A DNA stretch of 64,000 nt from Ectobius pallidus (GCA_964059195.1 CAXKWD010000009.1:90679432-90743431), one strand, 5' to 3'; shown: positions 47,901 through 61,982, counted from the stretch's first letter. Translations and numbers: made by a program. The notes: generated by a model from the sequence alone, not told the origin.

Positions 47901-49900
47901 TAATTTAATATAAATGTAAAATATATATGAAAATATTATTTAAACGTAAGAAAATATATAAATTAGAATTACAACTATGAATCCCAAAGAGCAATTTTTC
48001 GTGTTCGAGGGATCAGTTCAGTAATTACAGTTTTTAAGAATATTAAAGATACTCATACAATACCCATAAGTTAACTTACATACAAACACACATGTACATT
48101 ATTAGTAATTATAACTAGTGCCTTCTTATTTGCCTAATAGGCCTACGTAGGCTTTTTGAAGTAACGTGCATGAATAGAAAATATATACAATACCAAGAAA
48201 ACTAAGAAGAACTAATTATTTGTTGTATCTTATTCTATTCTGAAATCGATGTTGGCTACATTCATAAATATTATATAAGGTGGAAGGGGATAACTGCCCT
48301 GATTGCATCAGCTTATTCCTTCGGTAGAAACAAACAAAAAGTCCAAATACCATGTTTGTACCTAGCTAGTATTTTTCTCAGATGAAAAATTGTATCCCAG
48401 ACTTTAACTATGCTATGATTGATAAGTTATTATTCTTTCTATTCTCTTTTTATTTTCTCTCATATGTATGGTATAGACTAGAGAAAGGATTTTAAGAGAT
48501 TTTTGGGGGTTCACCCGTTTCTTCATTTCGCTGCCAATTTTCTCCCTTCATATCATTTATATTTGCGCCTCTTCCAAAATATCGTGGCATAACAGGTGAA
48601 AAATCTTGTTGCTGGCGGCCGCAAGTGAATTCTACATCCAACCTCTTCATATATACATTAGGCTAGTATATGTATATGACTACATTTCCAGGTAGGAACA
48701 GTTTTCCCACACTGAGACAGTCCATACAATCAATGGGCTGTGTGATTTTTTCTAAGGTTTCGTAATTCCTCTTTCAGAATTAAATTTTCAAACTAGGCCT
48801 ATGAATCATTTTGCACAGATTTCTATAGGCCTACATCTTCAATTTCACGAATGGGTGGATATGGCTTGCCAAACTATTTTTTTTTTTCAAATCTTAATGA
48901 AAATGCTCTACACAATTAATGGTTCAGCTGATGGAAGGTTGGCAGGCTGGAAAGTATAATTTTCTAATAGTCAGGCTATTAGGAACATATATTTATAGGC
49001 CTTTTTAAAATCATGTAACATTGCTTGTAAAACCTTGTTAGAACTACCTAAGGAGCATGAAAAAATTAATCCTCCGGTAAAATCGTTCAACAGAACATCT
49101 TAAAGGACTCCTGTAAATTTCATAGAATTATATTCCCAGTGATTTGAGTTCTTTCTTATTAAAAGCTAAAATATGTAAAATAAAAATTCTTTTCCATAAA
49201 TAGATACACAAACTCAGCCGGGATTAATTTTCCAGACACAAAACTAAATTTTTAAAATGTCTGCCGAAATCACAAAATATTTGAATCCTCTCATCCGATT
49301 TGAATCGCTAGAAGCAATAACCATAGGCCTATCTCTTTTCTGGTCTCATAATTTGTGATACTTCTTTCCTTCCATACCTGTTATGAAGGAGTGTAATCTA
49401 GGCTGTATTAATAACTTTCCTTCTCGAATAGCCTATATACCGTGTTTTAAAAACTGAAATATAAAAATAACTGTTTCCTGTGCCTACATAGCACGTTAAT
49501 GGCTATTAGGCGTACATCTGTTGTGCAAGATGAAATTTTTGCTAGAAGCATAACATCAACAATTAAAACAGCAGGAAGTGTTGAAAAAGAGAACTTATTC
49601 TCCAGGCTATCCCTAGACATAGAGATTCATATCCTGCCGAGAGACTGGAAACATTACATAGACTTAATCTAGATGTAATGATTTGTTTACGAAGTTTTTA
49701 AGTATACAGGCTTAATATCAGTGTAGATCAACAGTTACATGTAGTAAGTACGGACTGCATCAGCTATTAATATTTTCACGAAAAATTAATTACAGGAATA
49801 TCTTTACGTAAAAGCTATTAAATAACAAAAAAGAGCTCTTTGTTGGAAAGAATTAATAATTAAGTGGGTTGAAACTCATTAAGTGTAATGTTGAGTAGCG
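44931..49900. other. No gene seen; one GC-richer frame at 45351-45572
   Basis: AT-rich. The 73-codon frame at 45351-45572 (+) contains LHYPGAGPIASRQLV and lies in a locally GC-richer patch, so it is the least random-looking frame here, but I do not recognise it. Frames at 46669-47174 are low complexity. Confidence 0.35.
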
Positions 49901-51853
49901 AGGAATTACCAACTCTGTGAGATTATTACCAACACCTGCGGGCTGGCAGGTATATTTGGTGGGGTAAAGGTGGCACGCGTTTGCGTGTGAGAGAAGCCAC
50001 CCCTTTGCTCCTTGAATATATAAATTCCTACTGCACTAGGGGTGGTCTGGAGAGTAGCGTGCAGGCCTGCATTCAAGAGGCCGCGTATCGAATCCAAGAT
50101 CAAGTCAAACTCTGCCTGACATATTTATTGTACCAACATGTATTCATTCCTTTATTTATTAGTGTTATTGGACGTACTTTGCTGTCTTTCACTACCGAGA
50201 CATAATTAAAGTATAAATTCTTTCCTAGAACTTATTAATGTTTAGGGCTTAAGAAATGAAGGTGCTGATAATTCAAGACTAGAAGTTCTGTTAACGTCAA
50301 AACATTCGTAAATATAATTAGTCTACTTTTAAATTCTTGGGCTTTGCTCATCTGGGGGCTTTCAAGAAAATTTTCAAGATAATTTTATTTGTAACTTTTT
50401 TTGAAAATGTTTGATATTGAAAGATATATCGTGTTCCATCCATAAATATTACCATGGTTTAATTTCAACGAGTAAAAATCAAATGAACATGAGAATTAAA
50501 AATGGGCTAAATTATTAAAAATGGGCTAAATTCTAGAACGTGTCATTCGTAACGCCAACAATCCTCAGTTACTGTCTAAGGACTATAAATAATTAATGAA
50601 TATTTTTAACATAGCCTAAGCACTACCATTCTGTTTGTAAAATAGACTCCTTCACTGGATTATTAAAATAATAACATAATTGTCTTCTTCTGAACTTTTT
50701 TATGTTTTTCGCCCTAGGCCTTTCGGTTACATTCAGTCTTTTTCAAAGGTTTTATATAGGCTAGTTTTTATTTTTTTATTTAGAGCGCAGCTTTCTTATG
50801 ATTTCCATTATTTTTTTATTCCATTCATTTAAATATTACAATTATGGTCGATGTTTAGGTCAGTAGGCCTATTAGGCTATGTAGACCTACTCAAATTTAA
50901 AAAAAGATAGTTTTTTGTCTGTTTAAGTTTTTAATTTAGACAATTTTATTCCTTAAAACGCTATAGCTCAATTTTAATCTATTACAGTGAAATGTTATGA
51001 GTGGTAAAGTTAAGTTGCGTAAGAATTGCAAGCCTACGAAATGCAGCCAGGTAATTAGGTGTTGATAGACGGGCAAGGGTTCTTCCAACTTTCAGAGTTG
51101 TCGCTGTCATCGGAGCTAAGAACAACAAAAGTAATGCCGGCGAGTACGAAATTATTGTCTTGACAGAATTTCAAATCTTCTATTTCTGTTTAATTATGTA
51201 ACTTAAGACCATTAAATGAGGGTTTGTGGTGGGGAGTATGTTATGAAATTTTCGAGAAAAAATTCCAAGTTACCTCTCAGTTTATTAGCCTATGTAGCCT
51301 GTACTTATGATGACCATTAATTCGGGTTTTGTGGTGTCTACGTTTTCAGTGTTAGATTATTATTTATTAGACTTAAAAGCAATAGGATCTAATGCTCAAA
51401 ATGTTTTCAGCAGTTGCGAATTTCGGTGGGATTCATTGTATGGTAGGGTCAGGGTATGCTAATTCGTAACTTACATTGAATTGCGTCCGACAAAGCAGGC
51501 CTACTTAGCACTTACCTTAATCCATTAATCTGGGGGGGGGGGAAGATCGTAGCCTATTGGATCAATGATTTGAAAATTTAAGCTATGACATGAAAATATC
51601 TGAACTAACCATAGGTATATTCCTTGCATGAATGTAAAAATTCTATGAGCTTAATGTAAACAACACAGAGTAATAATCAACCAGGGCCGCGTAGGCCTAA
51701 CCTAAAAAGGTATGGCCACAATTAATCTGTCTCAGCCTGGTAAATCATTAATTCGGCCGCAACTCGTATCCTTCCGTTTTAAGTACTGTCTCCAATATAT
51801 GCTGATTCAAACTTCCCATGCAAAAATTACTCTCAAGTATGTCATATGCTTTT

Positions 51854-52700
51854 AGGTAGATTTCGAAGAAAAATCTACCTATTGCAATGGATACCATGTC
51901 ATGATTTTCGAAAAATTCTTTCATATCTTTACGTTTCATGCTCCCCTAAGTACGAAACCACCACCCGTTCAAAAAAATTTTGTGATATATATATATATAT
52001 ATATATATCTTTACACGATAGCGGCCGTAATTTTGAAGATATTTGAACCAAATTTTAATATGTTATTTCTAGGCCCAATAGTTCGGACAAGTTCGTTAAT
52101 GAGCAAAATTAGCCCAAGGGGGTGGTCGGGGGAGGGGGTTGAAATTTTTAAAAATGTATATCTCGGCCCCTATGAAGTATAGAGGGAAACTTTGTTTGAA
52201 TAAACTAGAGTACTCCCTATGGAGTTCACAGTGACACCAACGATTCGGGGGTTCGAGTGAGGGTGGGGTGGGGGTGGGGGTGGGGGGATGAAAATTCGAA
52301 ACTTTTGAAACCACGTCTTGTGGGGTATCGTTGAAAAGCTCTTGATGAGTACTCTACAAATCAATAACTAGTTTCTTGATAGCTCTCATATGACGCGAGA
52401 TTTTAATGTTTGAAAATAATAACACTTAAAAGAATTATTATAATATCATAATTTTGTCTTGTTTAGCGGCTTTGCTAATTTTATCCATTGCTGATCTTGC
52501 GCACGACGCCCAGAATATTATATCCTATTCTTGTTGTCAAAACAAATGATTGTAGGCTCTTCCTCTTTACCGAATTCAGTTCTTATTACTGCGGGTTTGC
52601 CATGCCAATGCTAAAAAAGAAGAGTGCTGCGCAGTGATAATAAATTAAACCAAAAGCACTTTGAAATCTACCTCAGCCTGTAGGCCTGCCTAAAGGGATT
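51854..52700 (+). repeat. Dispersed repeat R3, copy 2 (longer form)
   Basis: Same orientation as 25474-26150 and about 26 kb away. It begins with a small hairpin (AGGTAGATTTCG then AAAATCTACCT) and has an (AT)n run at 51989-52007. It keeps about 145 bp (roughly 52418-52570) that copy 1 lacks. Overlapping frames of 62-93 codons on both strands are shadows. Confidence 0.88.
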
Positions 52701-55584
52701 TTTTTAAACCGTACTACTAAATGCACAAGTGTAATAAAAAATATCTCGCTACTAGTCAGAGTGGCTTGACCGGAGAATACTGAAACCAAAAGGAAATGCT
52801 TCTTTTAAAAGCACCAAACATTGCTCTATACTTAATCACTTTATGTGCAGAAATTAGGTTTCCCGCTTTGCAACTTCTTTATATTTGGATGTAGCCTATA
52901 TGTGCAAGATGTAGGCCTACTGGCGACACTGAGTTACGACACTGCGCAGATTTGGCTGATTCCAACGTTTCGTGATGCCAAATTGTGTTTCAAGCTTAAT
53001 CAATTGTTTAGCTGGTTCACATTCCATAAAACGATTTGAGGAAGTGTAAAAATTGTGAAATTCATAGATTTAGACGCTGTTCAAACGTTACTGTGGGGTT
53101 TCAACGACTTGAACTTCACTGAAGTGCACTGGAATTTGTATGGAAGAAAACGGGTGCAATTAATTTCAAGAAATCGCTCTCATGAATGTAGTTACGAAAT
53201 CTAGTGTCATCATGTAAACCAGCCTTAAGACACACGTTAGTGCCATTTCTCATGGAAATTATATCAGATCATTTTCTGAAAGTACGTACAAAACTCAATA
53301 AAAACCCGGAAATTAGACCTATTCATCGATTGTATCTATAGGCCTAAGTAAGTCTGAACCAGTGTATGCTCTGAAAATAATAAACACCCATTATAACGAA
53401 CTGTGATTAATGCGATATCTATGGCGTAAGTTATGGTGTGTCTACAAATAAATTTGATCGCTAGTCGTAATCTGAGTTGAAAAAATAAGTTCTGAAGGTC
53501 TACCTAATAAACAAACTTATTTTAAACTATGGAGAATCATTAATAGGCTAGTATTAAAAACTGAAAATTGAATTTATTTCCCTTGTCACTTGTTTCCGCT
53601 TAGAAAGGGAAAATGCAGGGTGATTCATGTAGCATAGGCCTACTATTAGCTCCACGATAGGACTGATATTCCCTATCTGGGATTTTTTCATCGCATTAAA
53701 TTTGTCTGACAATCGGCATTTATTCCGGTGAAATATGGGGCATGCCCTGATAAGACTTGTTTGTTTGCTTCTTGTGATTTTTAAAATTAGATCAAGTAGA
53801 TTTTGCCGGCCAATGGATATTTGTCCGAAAGCATTTTTCTCTTATTTCGTGATTAGCTAATTTGTACGTTCTCCCTTTACTTCTTACACAAACACCCACG
53901 TCCGAGGCGGGATTCAAGCCCACTGCCTTCTCCACCAAGACTTCAAGCTTTCATGGCTAAAGGGACTTGCAATTTTATGACTTTTGTATTGTACTGCTTA
54001 TGCTTGTAACCGTATCCGAAGTGCCGGAATTTTGTCCTATAGGAGCTCTTTTAGACTACATGCTGACCTACACCTACAGACATGGGACGGTCGTACTTAG
54101 GAACTCATGAATTCAATCGAATATGTCAGGATCGAACTCCCGGTCTAGAGAACAGAAAGCAAGTGCCATATGGCAACTTGTTTGTTCTACGGCAGACTTC
54201 TTGTAAACCTTAGTAAAGTCCAGGTTAGCCCCCGAAAATTTAATCTCTACCTTTTTGGTCTATTATTATCGGGCAGTGCTTTGTCGACGTCCACCGATGT
54301 ATTCTTGCAGTATTCTCGGACAGGTTTTCAAATCTTTCTTGTGTTCCCACACAAGTGAACCCGTGTTTGCCTTTGGCTTCTTTAGAGTCATAGGCTTATG
54401 TGCGAAATTGGAGAGGGAACAATATCCTTCCTCGGCGATGATTTAAAACCCCAAATACTATGCCAGAGGTCGGTCGAAAGTCGCCTACCGCTGGGAGAAT
54501 TCCTGCGATGAGGGTTACCTGTCAGTATGCAGATCCCTAAGGAGTAACTGAAGGGTGTAGTCCTACCTTCTAGGGTTAGTTAATTTACTCCTACATGAAG
54601 GGGCAACCAATCATGACTCCCATCCCTGAATATGTACTCTGTAAGTTCGTTCTTGGAAAATCAAGCATGTATAGGTATGATGTAATTCCAAATCCAGAAG
54701 CTAAATCTTGTGATATCTTCGGAGCTATTAAATTAATTACAGCAACATAGGAAGAGAGTTCGTCGTTAAACAAGCAGCACCAAATATGGCGGCGCGCTTT
54801 GAATACTAGTCGGTCGACACTTGGCTGTGAGTTATTAATATTGCGATAATAATGATACGTGAACACCTGGCTCCGACTTCATCAAACACTCATATTTCAC
54901 GACTTTACTGACACCAGGAGAATGATAATGTTTCTACCCTACAACCTACAACTCTAGAACTCAACTGTTGCCATTTATAAAATTATAAACACTTGCAGAA
55001 ATCATTTTAGAGTCATGCTTTTCTCATTTGATAAATTTGTTGTGGGCGTAGGCAATTGAATTCCAGGATCAGTGTGAGTTACAGTCATATGACTGTATTA
55101 TTAGGGTTCGAGATGAAAAATTCACAAAAAATAATTATCGACTATTAAACTGAAATCAGAACACCTTTAAAAATGTATTAAGTTTCCTACTCTTAAAATA
55201 ACCATTAATGAGTTACTTTTTCATTCATAATTCGTGTATTTCATATTGACCAATTACGTTTAGCAATGCCTCGGATAACAACCAATAATGGTCTTTTATC
55301 GTCTAATATAGGCTACTTGCAAGGATCGCAAGGTTGCAATTTTATCTGATAAAACATCAGCTTGTTACTGGATATCTACTTATTGGTGCCACTTATTGGT
55401 GCCAATTAGTGCCAGTAAACAGGATAAATGCACATTATTTTATAGCCTACAACATATCCTATTTGGAAATTGAAATAGCTTAAATGCGTATTAATTAAAA
55501 ATACAATTATTTCGATTTGGTGTAAGTCATTTCGTGTGTTTTTATTCTTTTTTTATTTTATTTTAGATTATCTTATTTAGAATA
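52701..55584. other. No gene seen; tRNA-like relics and one YY1-type motif
   Basis: GGGATTCAAGCC near 53909-53920 (minus strand GGCTTGAATCCC) and GGATCGAACTCCCGG near 54130 are B-box-like and may be SINE relics. AAATATGGCGGCGCGC at 54783-54798 is a YY1-type motif. Frames of 62-91 codons at 54170-54866 are unrecognised. Confidence 0.35.
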
Positions 55585-55979
55585 GTCGGCCGCGGTGGTC
55601 TAGAGGTAGCTTGCCCGCCTCTAGATCCGCAGGGCGCGGGATCAAACCCGGCCGCGGTCGATGGATTTTTCAGGACGTAAATATCCTGGGCACGGAGTCC
55701 TCCGGGAGGAACTTTAAGCTGGAGGTCCCGTGTCGTAGATTTACGGCACGTAAAAGAACTCCAAGCCTAAATTAGAGCCTCTGGACAAAATTTCTCGGCT
55801 CTTTCACGTCCAAGAAATACTTAGTTTCCAGAGGGGGGTTGCGAGGCGATGGGCTTACCACCTACCCTCTACCCTCTCTCGGAAAATAAGCATATCAAAA
55901 TTAGTATAGGTAATGCAACCTCCATTGGAGGCCCCTTCGCCCCACCTGGGGATCATAGGGTACCAGATCCAGATCCAGA
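55585..55979 (+). mobile_element. Complete tRNA-derived SINE (SINE-D) with (CCAGAT)n tail
   Basis: It starts GTCGGCCGCGGTGGTCTAGA with an A box (GGTGGTCTAGAGGTAGC). A B-box-like GGATCAAACCC lies near 55640. After a conserved-looking body it ends in CCAGATCCAGATCCAGAT. A 12-bp target duplication TTATTTAGAATA lies at 55573-55584 and 55980-55991. Intact ends and a perfect duplication indicate a recent insertion by LINE-type machinery. Confidence 0.93.
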
Positions 55980-55991
55980 TTATTTAGAATA

Positions 55992-58966
55992 ACTATTTTT
56001 ATTACCATTATTTGCAGCAGTGGTTAATATTTCGTTGTTTATTGCCAGAAGGTCGCATGTCAGTATCCACTAAAAATGAACCTATTTGCTCATTCACTTA
56101 AAAACATAGGCCTATGTGAACTATTTTCTACCTAAAGGTTGTATGTTGAAAACCACTCTCACTTGATGTAGATGTGTTTCCCATATGGTTGTGTGTCATT
56201 TTTTCAATAAGACATGGCATATTTCAAAAGACATATTTTGAGTACAGTAAATTATAAAACTTTCTGGCAGAAATGCACATATGTTCTTATGGAAGTAAAG
56301 CGACGATTTGGTAACATACTCATTCTTTTAGTAAGGATGACGTTCCCATTTATGCTATGGGGCTTTACAACACACGATCAGAGTCAGTTTCAACGTAAAA
56401 TAAAAAACTAAATCAAATTGGGGTTATCAAATTTGACGATTATACTCACAACTTCCGGTTCTAGCTTTTAAGCGGAGTCACGTCTCTGAGTTTAATTTAG
56501 AGTGCAGGCCTATTTAAGTATTTATTTAATTAAAATTATCTAATTAGGTAAGCCACATGATGGTTGAAGAACCTTCTCGCAAGAATAATATATCATAAAA
56601 TTAATTATAAACTGATTTCATGGTCTCGTTTGGTGACTGGAAGAAATTCGTTTTTCCTGTGCAACCAAAATCTTATGAAATAGGCCTACTTCGTACTGAG
56701 ATTAAAACTATGACAGAAAAATGTATATTTATTGGCATATTTCAGTATTTTGTTTCATTCTTTTGTCGTTTCAAATGTTACTCACTTTTCTCCATAAGTC
56801 GACTAAAATTATTGTAAAATTTAATTCGAAACTTTTCGCAATCACTGTATATAATACGAGGAGTGAAGTTTGGGTTAGCCTTTCTCATCCTATAATAGCC
56901 TAATTTCGTATTGCAAAATGGACTGAACTAGACCTAAATATAGAAATATTAACGTTGTTTTTTTTTGCATTAAATGTCTTAATTTAATAAATTTAGGTCT
57001 ATATTCCCAAATTAATCTTATTATTCCAACACGTATCTTCATCCATAATAATGCCTAAATATATGAGTTTTGCCACATGTTCAAATCAAGGTTGGTGGTT
57101 CTTAAGCCATTATTGCATGGACTAATTTATACAGGTGTGTACGATCGGTTTTTATTGTCGTGAATATACAAGACCGCATACTCGGCTTCTGCGTGGCTTG
57201 AATATGCTACTCTCGCTTCCATTGTGCTGAGATACATTTTTTAATTGGAACCAGACATGGCGCACCACATAACTTACGTATTTGTTACGAAGAAATTACA
57301 TGTATCATTGTTCACCCAACAGTCATTTTTGGTAAGGACGTATACGTTATTTTATTATTCTTTTGTTTGTGGGTAACTATAAGTTCTATTGAGACATTTT
57401 TACAAATTTAAACTGTTGCTGCATGAAACTATTGCCTGCTTGAAACCTTGCTTGTTCTTGAAACCCGGTTTGGGAGAGTTTAGCGTCAAATCAATAGTGT
57501 CTTGTGTTGTGTGAATTGTAAATGAATTTTGATTGTTAGACTATTATCGCCAGTATTTAATAGAGGGAAAATCCACAAGGGATAAACTGCCCCAATTACT
57601 TGGGCCTTATTAAGGAAGTTAATGCTCCATCAGAAAAGTAAATTTGAATGCGAAAATGGTCTAAAATTTATAAAACAGGCTATGCTCTTGATCCAATGAA
57701 ATATGCTCTATCATTTAAATAATGTCAATACTTTACGCTCTCTTTGTTAGGTGAATTACATTAGGGCCATAATTTGCAAAAAGAATTATAGAATTTGTAT
57801 AATTTACTATTACAAAACTTTTATAAGCGCGAGGTGAATGCAACAAATTTTGGTAAATTGAAAACATTCACCTCGCTAATTATGCTAAATGTTTGACTTA
57901 ACAGATAGGCCTATGCACAAGATTTAAAATATTTCAGAAATGTGACGTTAAAATTTTACACATTAATAAAATATCCACAATATTTTATCATGTAGCAAAT
58001 ATTGTCGTATTATCGCAAAACTAACAAATTATGCCAAATGAAAGAATAATTTTCTGTTATTTTGTATGTCTTATACACACTTTAACGCCAGCATATAAAA
58101 GTTTGCACTATTAAAAATAACATTTTTCATAAACTCCCGGGACCTATCTATAAGTTTATCATATTGATTCTCCCAATTTGGAATGCATTTTATGATATCT
58201 TAAAACCAAGGAAGATGTCTATTTAATAATAAAAAAAAGTATTGCCGATACTTTAAGCACGATAATAAGGTGAACTATAACCTTTGCTTTAAGCCCAGAA
58301 GATTATTTCTTAAGAATGTGGTTAGCGCAGAATAAGAAAACAATGGGAGGCACTTGAAGGAGTGCACTTGAAACACTGTTGACTGTAGGCATTGGGGAAT
58401 TCATCATCCACTTCAAAATTCGAACAAGCACTTTTGCAATGAATCAAAAGGTCGGTTCCAATTTACTGACGTATAAATCGCTCCTGTTTTATAGAGTTGC
58501 CGATACAGGCCCTCTCATAACTACCGGCTATGCTGTATTTGGTTCATTCTAATCTAAAGTCATTTCCTATAAAGTAAAATCGATAGAGTTGCGATATTCG
58601 CAATTGCGATAACGCGATTTTATTCTTGAATTTTAACGTTTTTGTATGAAAACCCCAAATTTTCACGCTCCAGTCCAGTCGAGACCAGTTCTTCACGCTA
58701 GCACTCAGTTATATTTAAGTATGTCTTCATATTTAAAGAGGTCTTTAATGTAGATAGTAAGTATTATTTCGGGAAAAAATAGTTTTATGCCAGGCACTAG
58801 GCTCCTAAACTAACATAAACATTCCTAACCTAACAAAACGGCTGAGCTTGGCTGGTGCGCGGCATAAATCTATCTTTTACCATTACTTCTTCTAGTTAGG
58901 TACATCTATTTAATAATCTTTTCCTAAAACTTTTTACTTTTACCCTGTAATAAGCAGGGCCCGGAT
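55992..58966. other. No gene seen; hairpin at 57829-57876
   Basis: AT-rich. GCGAGGTGAATG at 57829-57840 pairs with CATTCACCTCGC at 57865-57876 across a 24-base loop. No coding frames. Confidence 0.45.
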
Positions 58967-59160
58967 TTTGATGCCATGTCATCGTTTATCTGGAACATCA
59001 TGGCCGTTGCTCACTAGGCAATTTTTAGGATCATTTTCCCCATTTTAAATTTTTAGGTCCCTTTTAGAATTTAACGTCATTATTTGGTCATTTTACGGTC
59101 TTTTTTCCTCATTTTATATTTTAGGTACTTTTAAAAAATATATAAAGTTATTACTTTCTT
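58967..59160 (+). mobile_element. Left end of a CAGGGCCCGGATTTTGATG-type element
   Basis: CAGGGCCCGGATTTTGATGC near 58967 resembles the ends of R1 and of the 379-839 element. Downstream, TTTTAGGTCCC and GGTCATTTTACGGTC words echo the GGTCATATTT repeats of that element. No right end was found before the minisatellite. Confidence 0.4.
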
Positions 59161-59212
59161 ATCTTGTGTTGTTTCACGCATTATTTAGAGTTTTTATGCA
59201 TTTATACATTGA

Positions 59213-59459
59213 AACGTTCCTTAAACGCTTGCAAATCGTATCCAAAACGTCTGCAAAAGTTTCCAAATCGTTTGCAAAACGTTTCCAAAAGTCTCCAAAA
59301 CGTTTCCAAATCGTTTCCAAATCGTTTCCAAAAGTTTGCAAAACGTTTCCAAAACGTTTCCAAAACTTTTGCAAAACGTTTCCAAAACGATTCCAAGACG
59401 TTTCCAAGACGTTTCCAAAACGTTGGCAAAAGTTTGCAAATGTCTCTAAAAGTTTGCAA
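59213..59459. repeat. 11-bp minisatellite (CGTTTCCAAAA)n
   Basis: About 22 units of CGTTTCCAAAA with variants such as CGTTTGCAAAA and CTTTTGCAAAA. Because 11 is not a multiple of 3, translation cycles through one 11-residue peptide per 33 bp, which explains open frames of 72-114 codons in several frames on both strands. None is a gene. An A-tract recurs once per unit. Confidence 0.95.
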
Positions 59460-60178
59460 CCTTTTTTTTTTTTAAATTTAATTATTCGTGCTTGTCATGG
59501 TCTCAATTAACACTGATAATTGGGAGTTAAATAATCCTCCTAGAACAGACACGAGATCATACTTTAAAGAAAGACATTTGGCTACAATGATTATTTTTTC
59601 ATTTGAAAGTAAAATAAACTAAGGTATTAAAATAATACTTGCATGAGTGCTTGATTTCTAGCATTTCACTTTTATTTTTGTGCATGTAGCCTAGAGTATC
59701 GATATTGTGCCCAGGTTTGTACTGTTTTTCTATTTCTTAATTTTGTTATGTAGGGCCTATTATATTTTGCATATGACTAATATAAACATATGGGTAAAGT
59801 CTTTTGCACAGATTTATTTCCTAGCTCGTTGAACTAAGTTATACCGGCTCATTTTTATGTAGATGTAAAACAGCCTCCATGTACGTTCCTCTTTTTACAA
59901 TTTAGTTGGTAAGGTGAATCTACAAGTGAGATTTCTTTGAAAGTATTAAAGATAGCTTAACTAGTATAAAGAAAACGAGAAACAAAGGTTCGGTATAAGA
60001 ATCAGCGGTAGATGTTCCACCGTGCCTCTCCTAGGAGTCTTTTTATTTTCTCGCATAGCCTATAAGCTACGTAGTATAGGGAAAGTATTTTGATCGTGAC
60101 GAAAAACGAAATCGAGACAACACCGGGAAAACATGTTTCACGATGCCTAGAAACCGAAAAAAGTATTTTTCTAATGCC

Positions 60179-60219
<41 letters not shown>

Positions 60220-60231
60220 CTCTCCCTCTCT
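60179..60231. repeat. (TGTC)n microsatellite
   Basis: TGTC repeats, then a CT-rich run. A shorter TGTC tract is at 30860-30880. Confidence 0.95.
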
Positions 60232-60570
60232 CTGTGGACATGCACAGCGGGTTTACGGTTCTATGTATTTACTTCTAACGATTTTAATAAAAATTTATAA
60301 TTCGAAACATCTAAGACTAGGTTAATAAAATGGCTAAATCAATTTTTTGTAATGTAAAGTTGTAGCGAAAATTAAATTGAACATTTTTTGTTAAACACAT
60401 TTCTGTATGAAATTAATAGGTATCAAGATAAAAACAAAATAAGTATTTAAGTTATAGTACATTAATTAAAATATTAATTATATTCTTTTGTTTCCCATAG
60501 CTGCAAGAAAACTAAGGCATAATCTGCATATTGTTGCGAAATGCAATAGCCTACACACTAAAACCATTCA

Positions 60571-60690
60571 GAGCGAGGTGGTATAGGTTAATAGGCAAGA
60601 GGTCATGGATTTAAATCAAACCATGTGGCCGCCCTAATTGATTTGGGTTCTTCATGGTTTCACTCACTCTCGAAGGCAAACGTGAGGTTT
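60571..60690 (+). mobile_element. Possible tRNA-derived SINE relic (SINE-F)
   Basis: The A-box-like GAGGTGGTATAGGTTAA at 60574 and a B-box-like GGATTTAAATC near 60627 are followed by CACTCACTCTCGAAGGCAAA, a body segment that looks SINE-like. No second copy in the window. Confidence 0.4.
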
Positions 60691-61538
60691 GTAGGACTTA
60701 TTTACTTACCATAACTCATCAGCGCTATGTCACTGGATATTATAATAGTTTAAACTGAATATCAGAAAAGAAGATATCACTGAACAATAGAAGCACATGC
60801 ACAGGAATGAACTATTAGGCCTAGTAGAGACTATTGATAAACCTAAACAAGTGATATGACATTTATGTGGAGTTTGTAGGCTATATTAATTTTTGAATGG
60901 TACATGCCGGCTTCTTTCGTCAACCTTGAAACCTCAAATATGTAATTAACACATATAGGCCTATGTGAGAAAGTTTGTGCAACATATTTTGCACCGTTTA
61001 TTTATGAAATTTAGCATGGTTAAAACAGCATTATAGATTTCGCTTTTCTATTTTATGAAACGAGATCTCAAGTGTCGAAAAAATAGCACACATTGTTCAG
61101 AACAGCTCGTAACATGCATAACCTACATTATCACTACCATTAGGCTACACTGCCGCTTTTTCTGCTGTGTAATTTTTAGCCAATAATAGACCAATTACCT
61201 TTTATTTTGTCTTGCGTGGCATATTCTCATCTTTTAAGACAGAATAGGCCTATCATCGTCTCCAGGGAGAGAATCTGTGAAAAAGAAAAGAAAAGAGATC
61301 TTATACAGAGTGTGGACTTAACACCTTATTGTTCGTTAAAAAAAAAAAATCAAATACCATTTCTGTCAGAAGTGAATAGGCCTACCTTCTTAGAATTTTT
61401 CACTTAAACATTTCATCCCTAATCTTTAACCGTGCTTTACTCGATAACTATTTTTTCACATCAGCTGAAGAAAGCATTTTTTCCCCTTAATGTAAGAAAA
61501 TTTCATTGTAGGCTACAAATAGTAGTCTATAGCAAACA

Positions 61539-61753
61539 TGCCTAATTTCGCAGTACCCCTAATTTCGCAGTATCTTTTTATTTTATTGCAAAATTATGAA
61601 CAGTAGTGGAAATATTTCATCTTATTCATCAAAGAGGGCATCTTCTCTACTGTTTTATACATTTTTTATTTTATTTTTCCATTACTGTTCCTGATTTTGC
61701 AGTAAATAAAATAAAAAGATACTGCGAAATTTGGGGTACTGCGAAATTAGGCA
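61539..61753. mobile_element. Foldback-type element, 215 bp
   Basis: Long inverted repeats: TGCCTAATTTCGCAGTACCC at the left is matched by the reverse complement of the right end, and pairing continues almost to the centre (GAACAGTAGTGGA against TCCATTACTGTTC). Each outer arm contains TAATTTCGCAGTA twice in tandem. There is no coding sequence and the target duplication is not clear. Confidence 0.88.
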
Positions 61754-61982
61754 CAATTTTGCTCATAAACAGAAATACTGTGTTATACATTGTGGAAAAT
61801 GCAAAGAGTTCACAACTAAGTGGTTATCCTCTTGTGAAGTAGATGTTAGGCTGGATTCAACATAGATTTTCAGAGATTTTCAGTCGACGTAGGTGACGAT
61901 CAGGCAGGAGATGGTAAGGGATCTCATTCGTTATTACCTTTGGATGTTTACTGAATTTTTGTCAAGTCAAAAGATGGAAATA

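Noticed and set aside
59221..59460. CRISPR-like array
   Set aside because: Units are contiguous 11-mers without spacers, and the window is clearly animal DNA.
59164..59510. Overlapping open frames of 72-114 codons with a repeated SK/RFQNV-like peptide on both strands
   Set aside because: They are the automatic result of an 11-bp tandem repeat that happens to lack stops; there is no start context or conserved domain.
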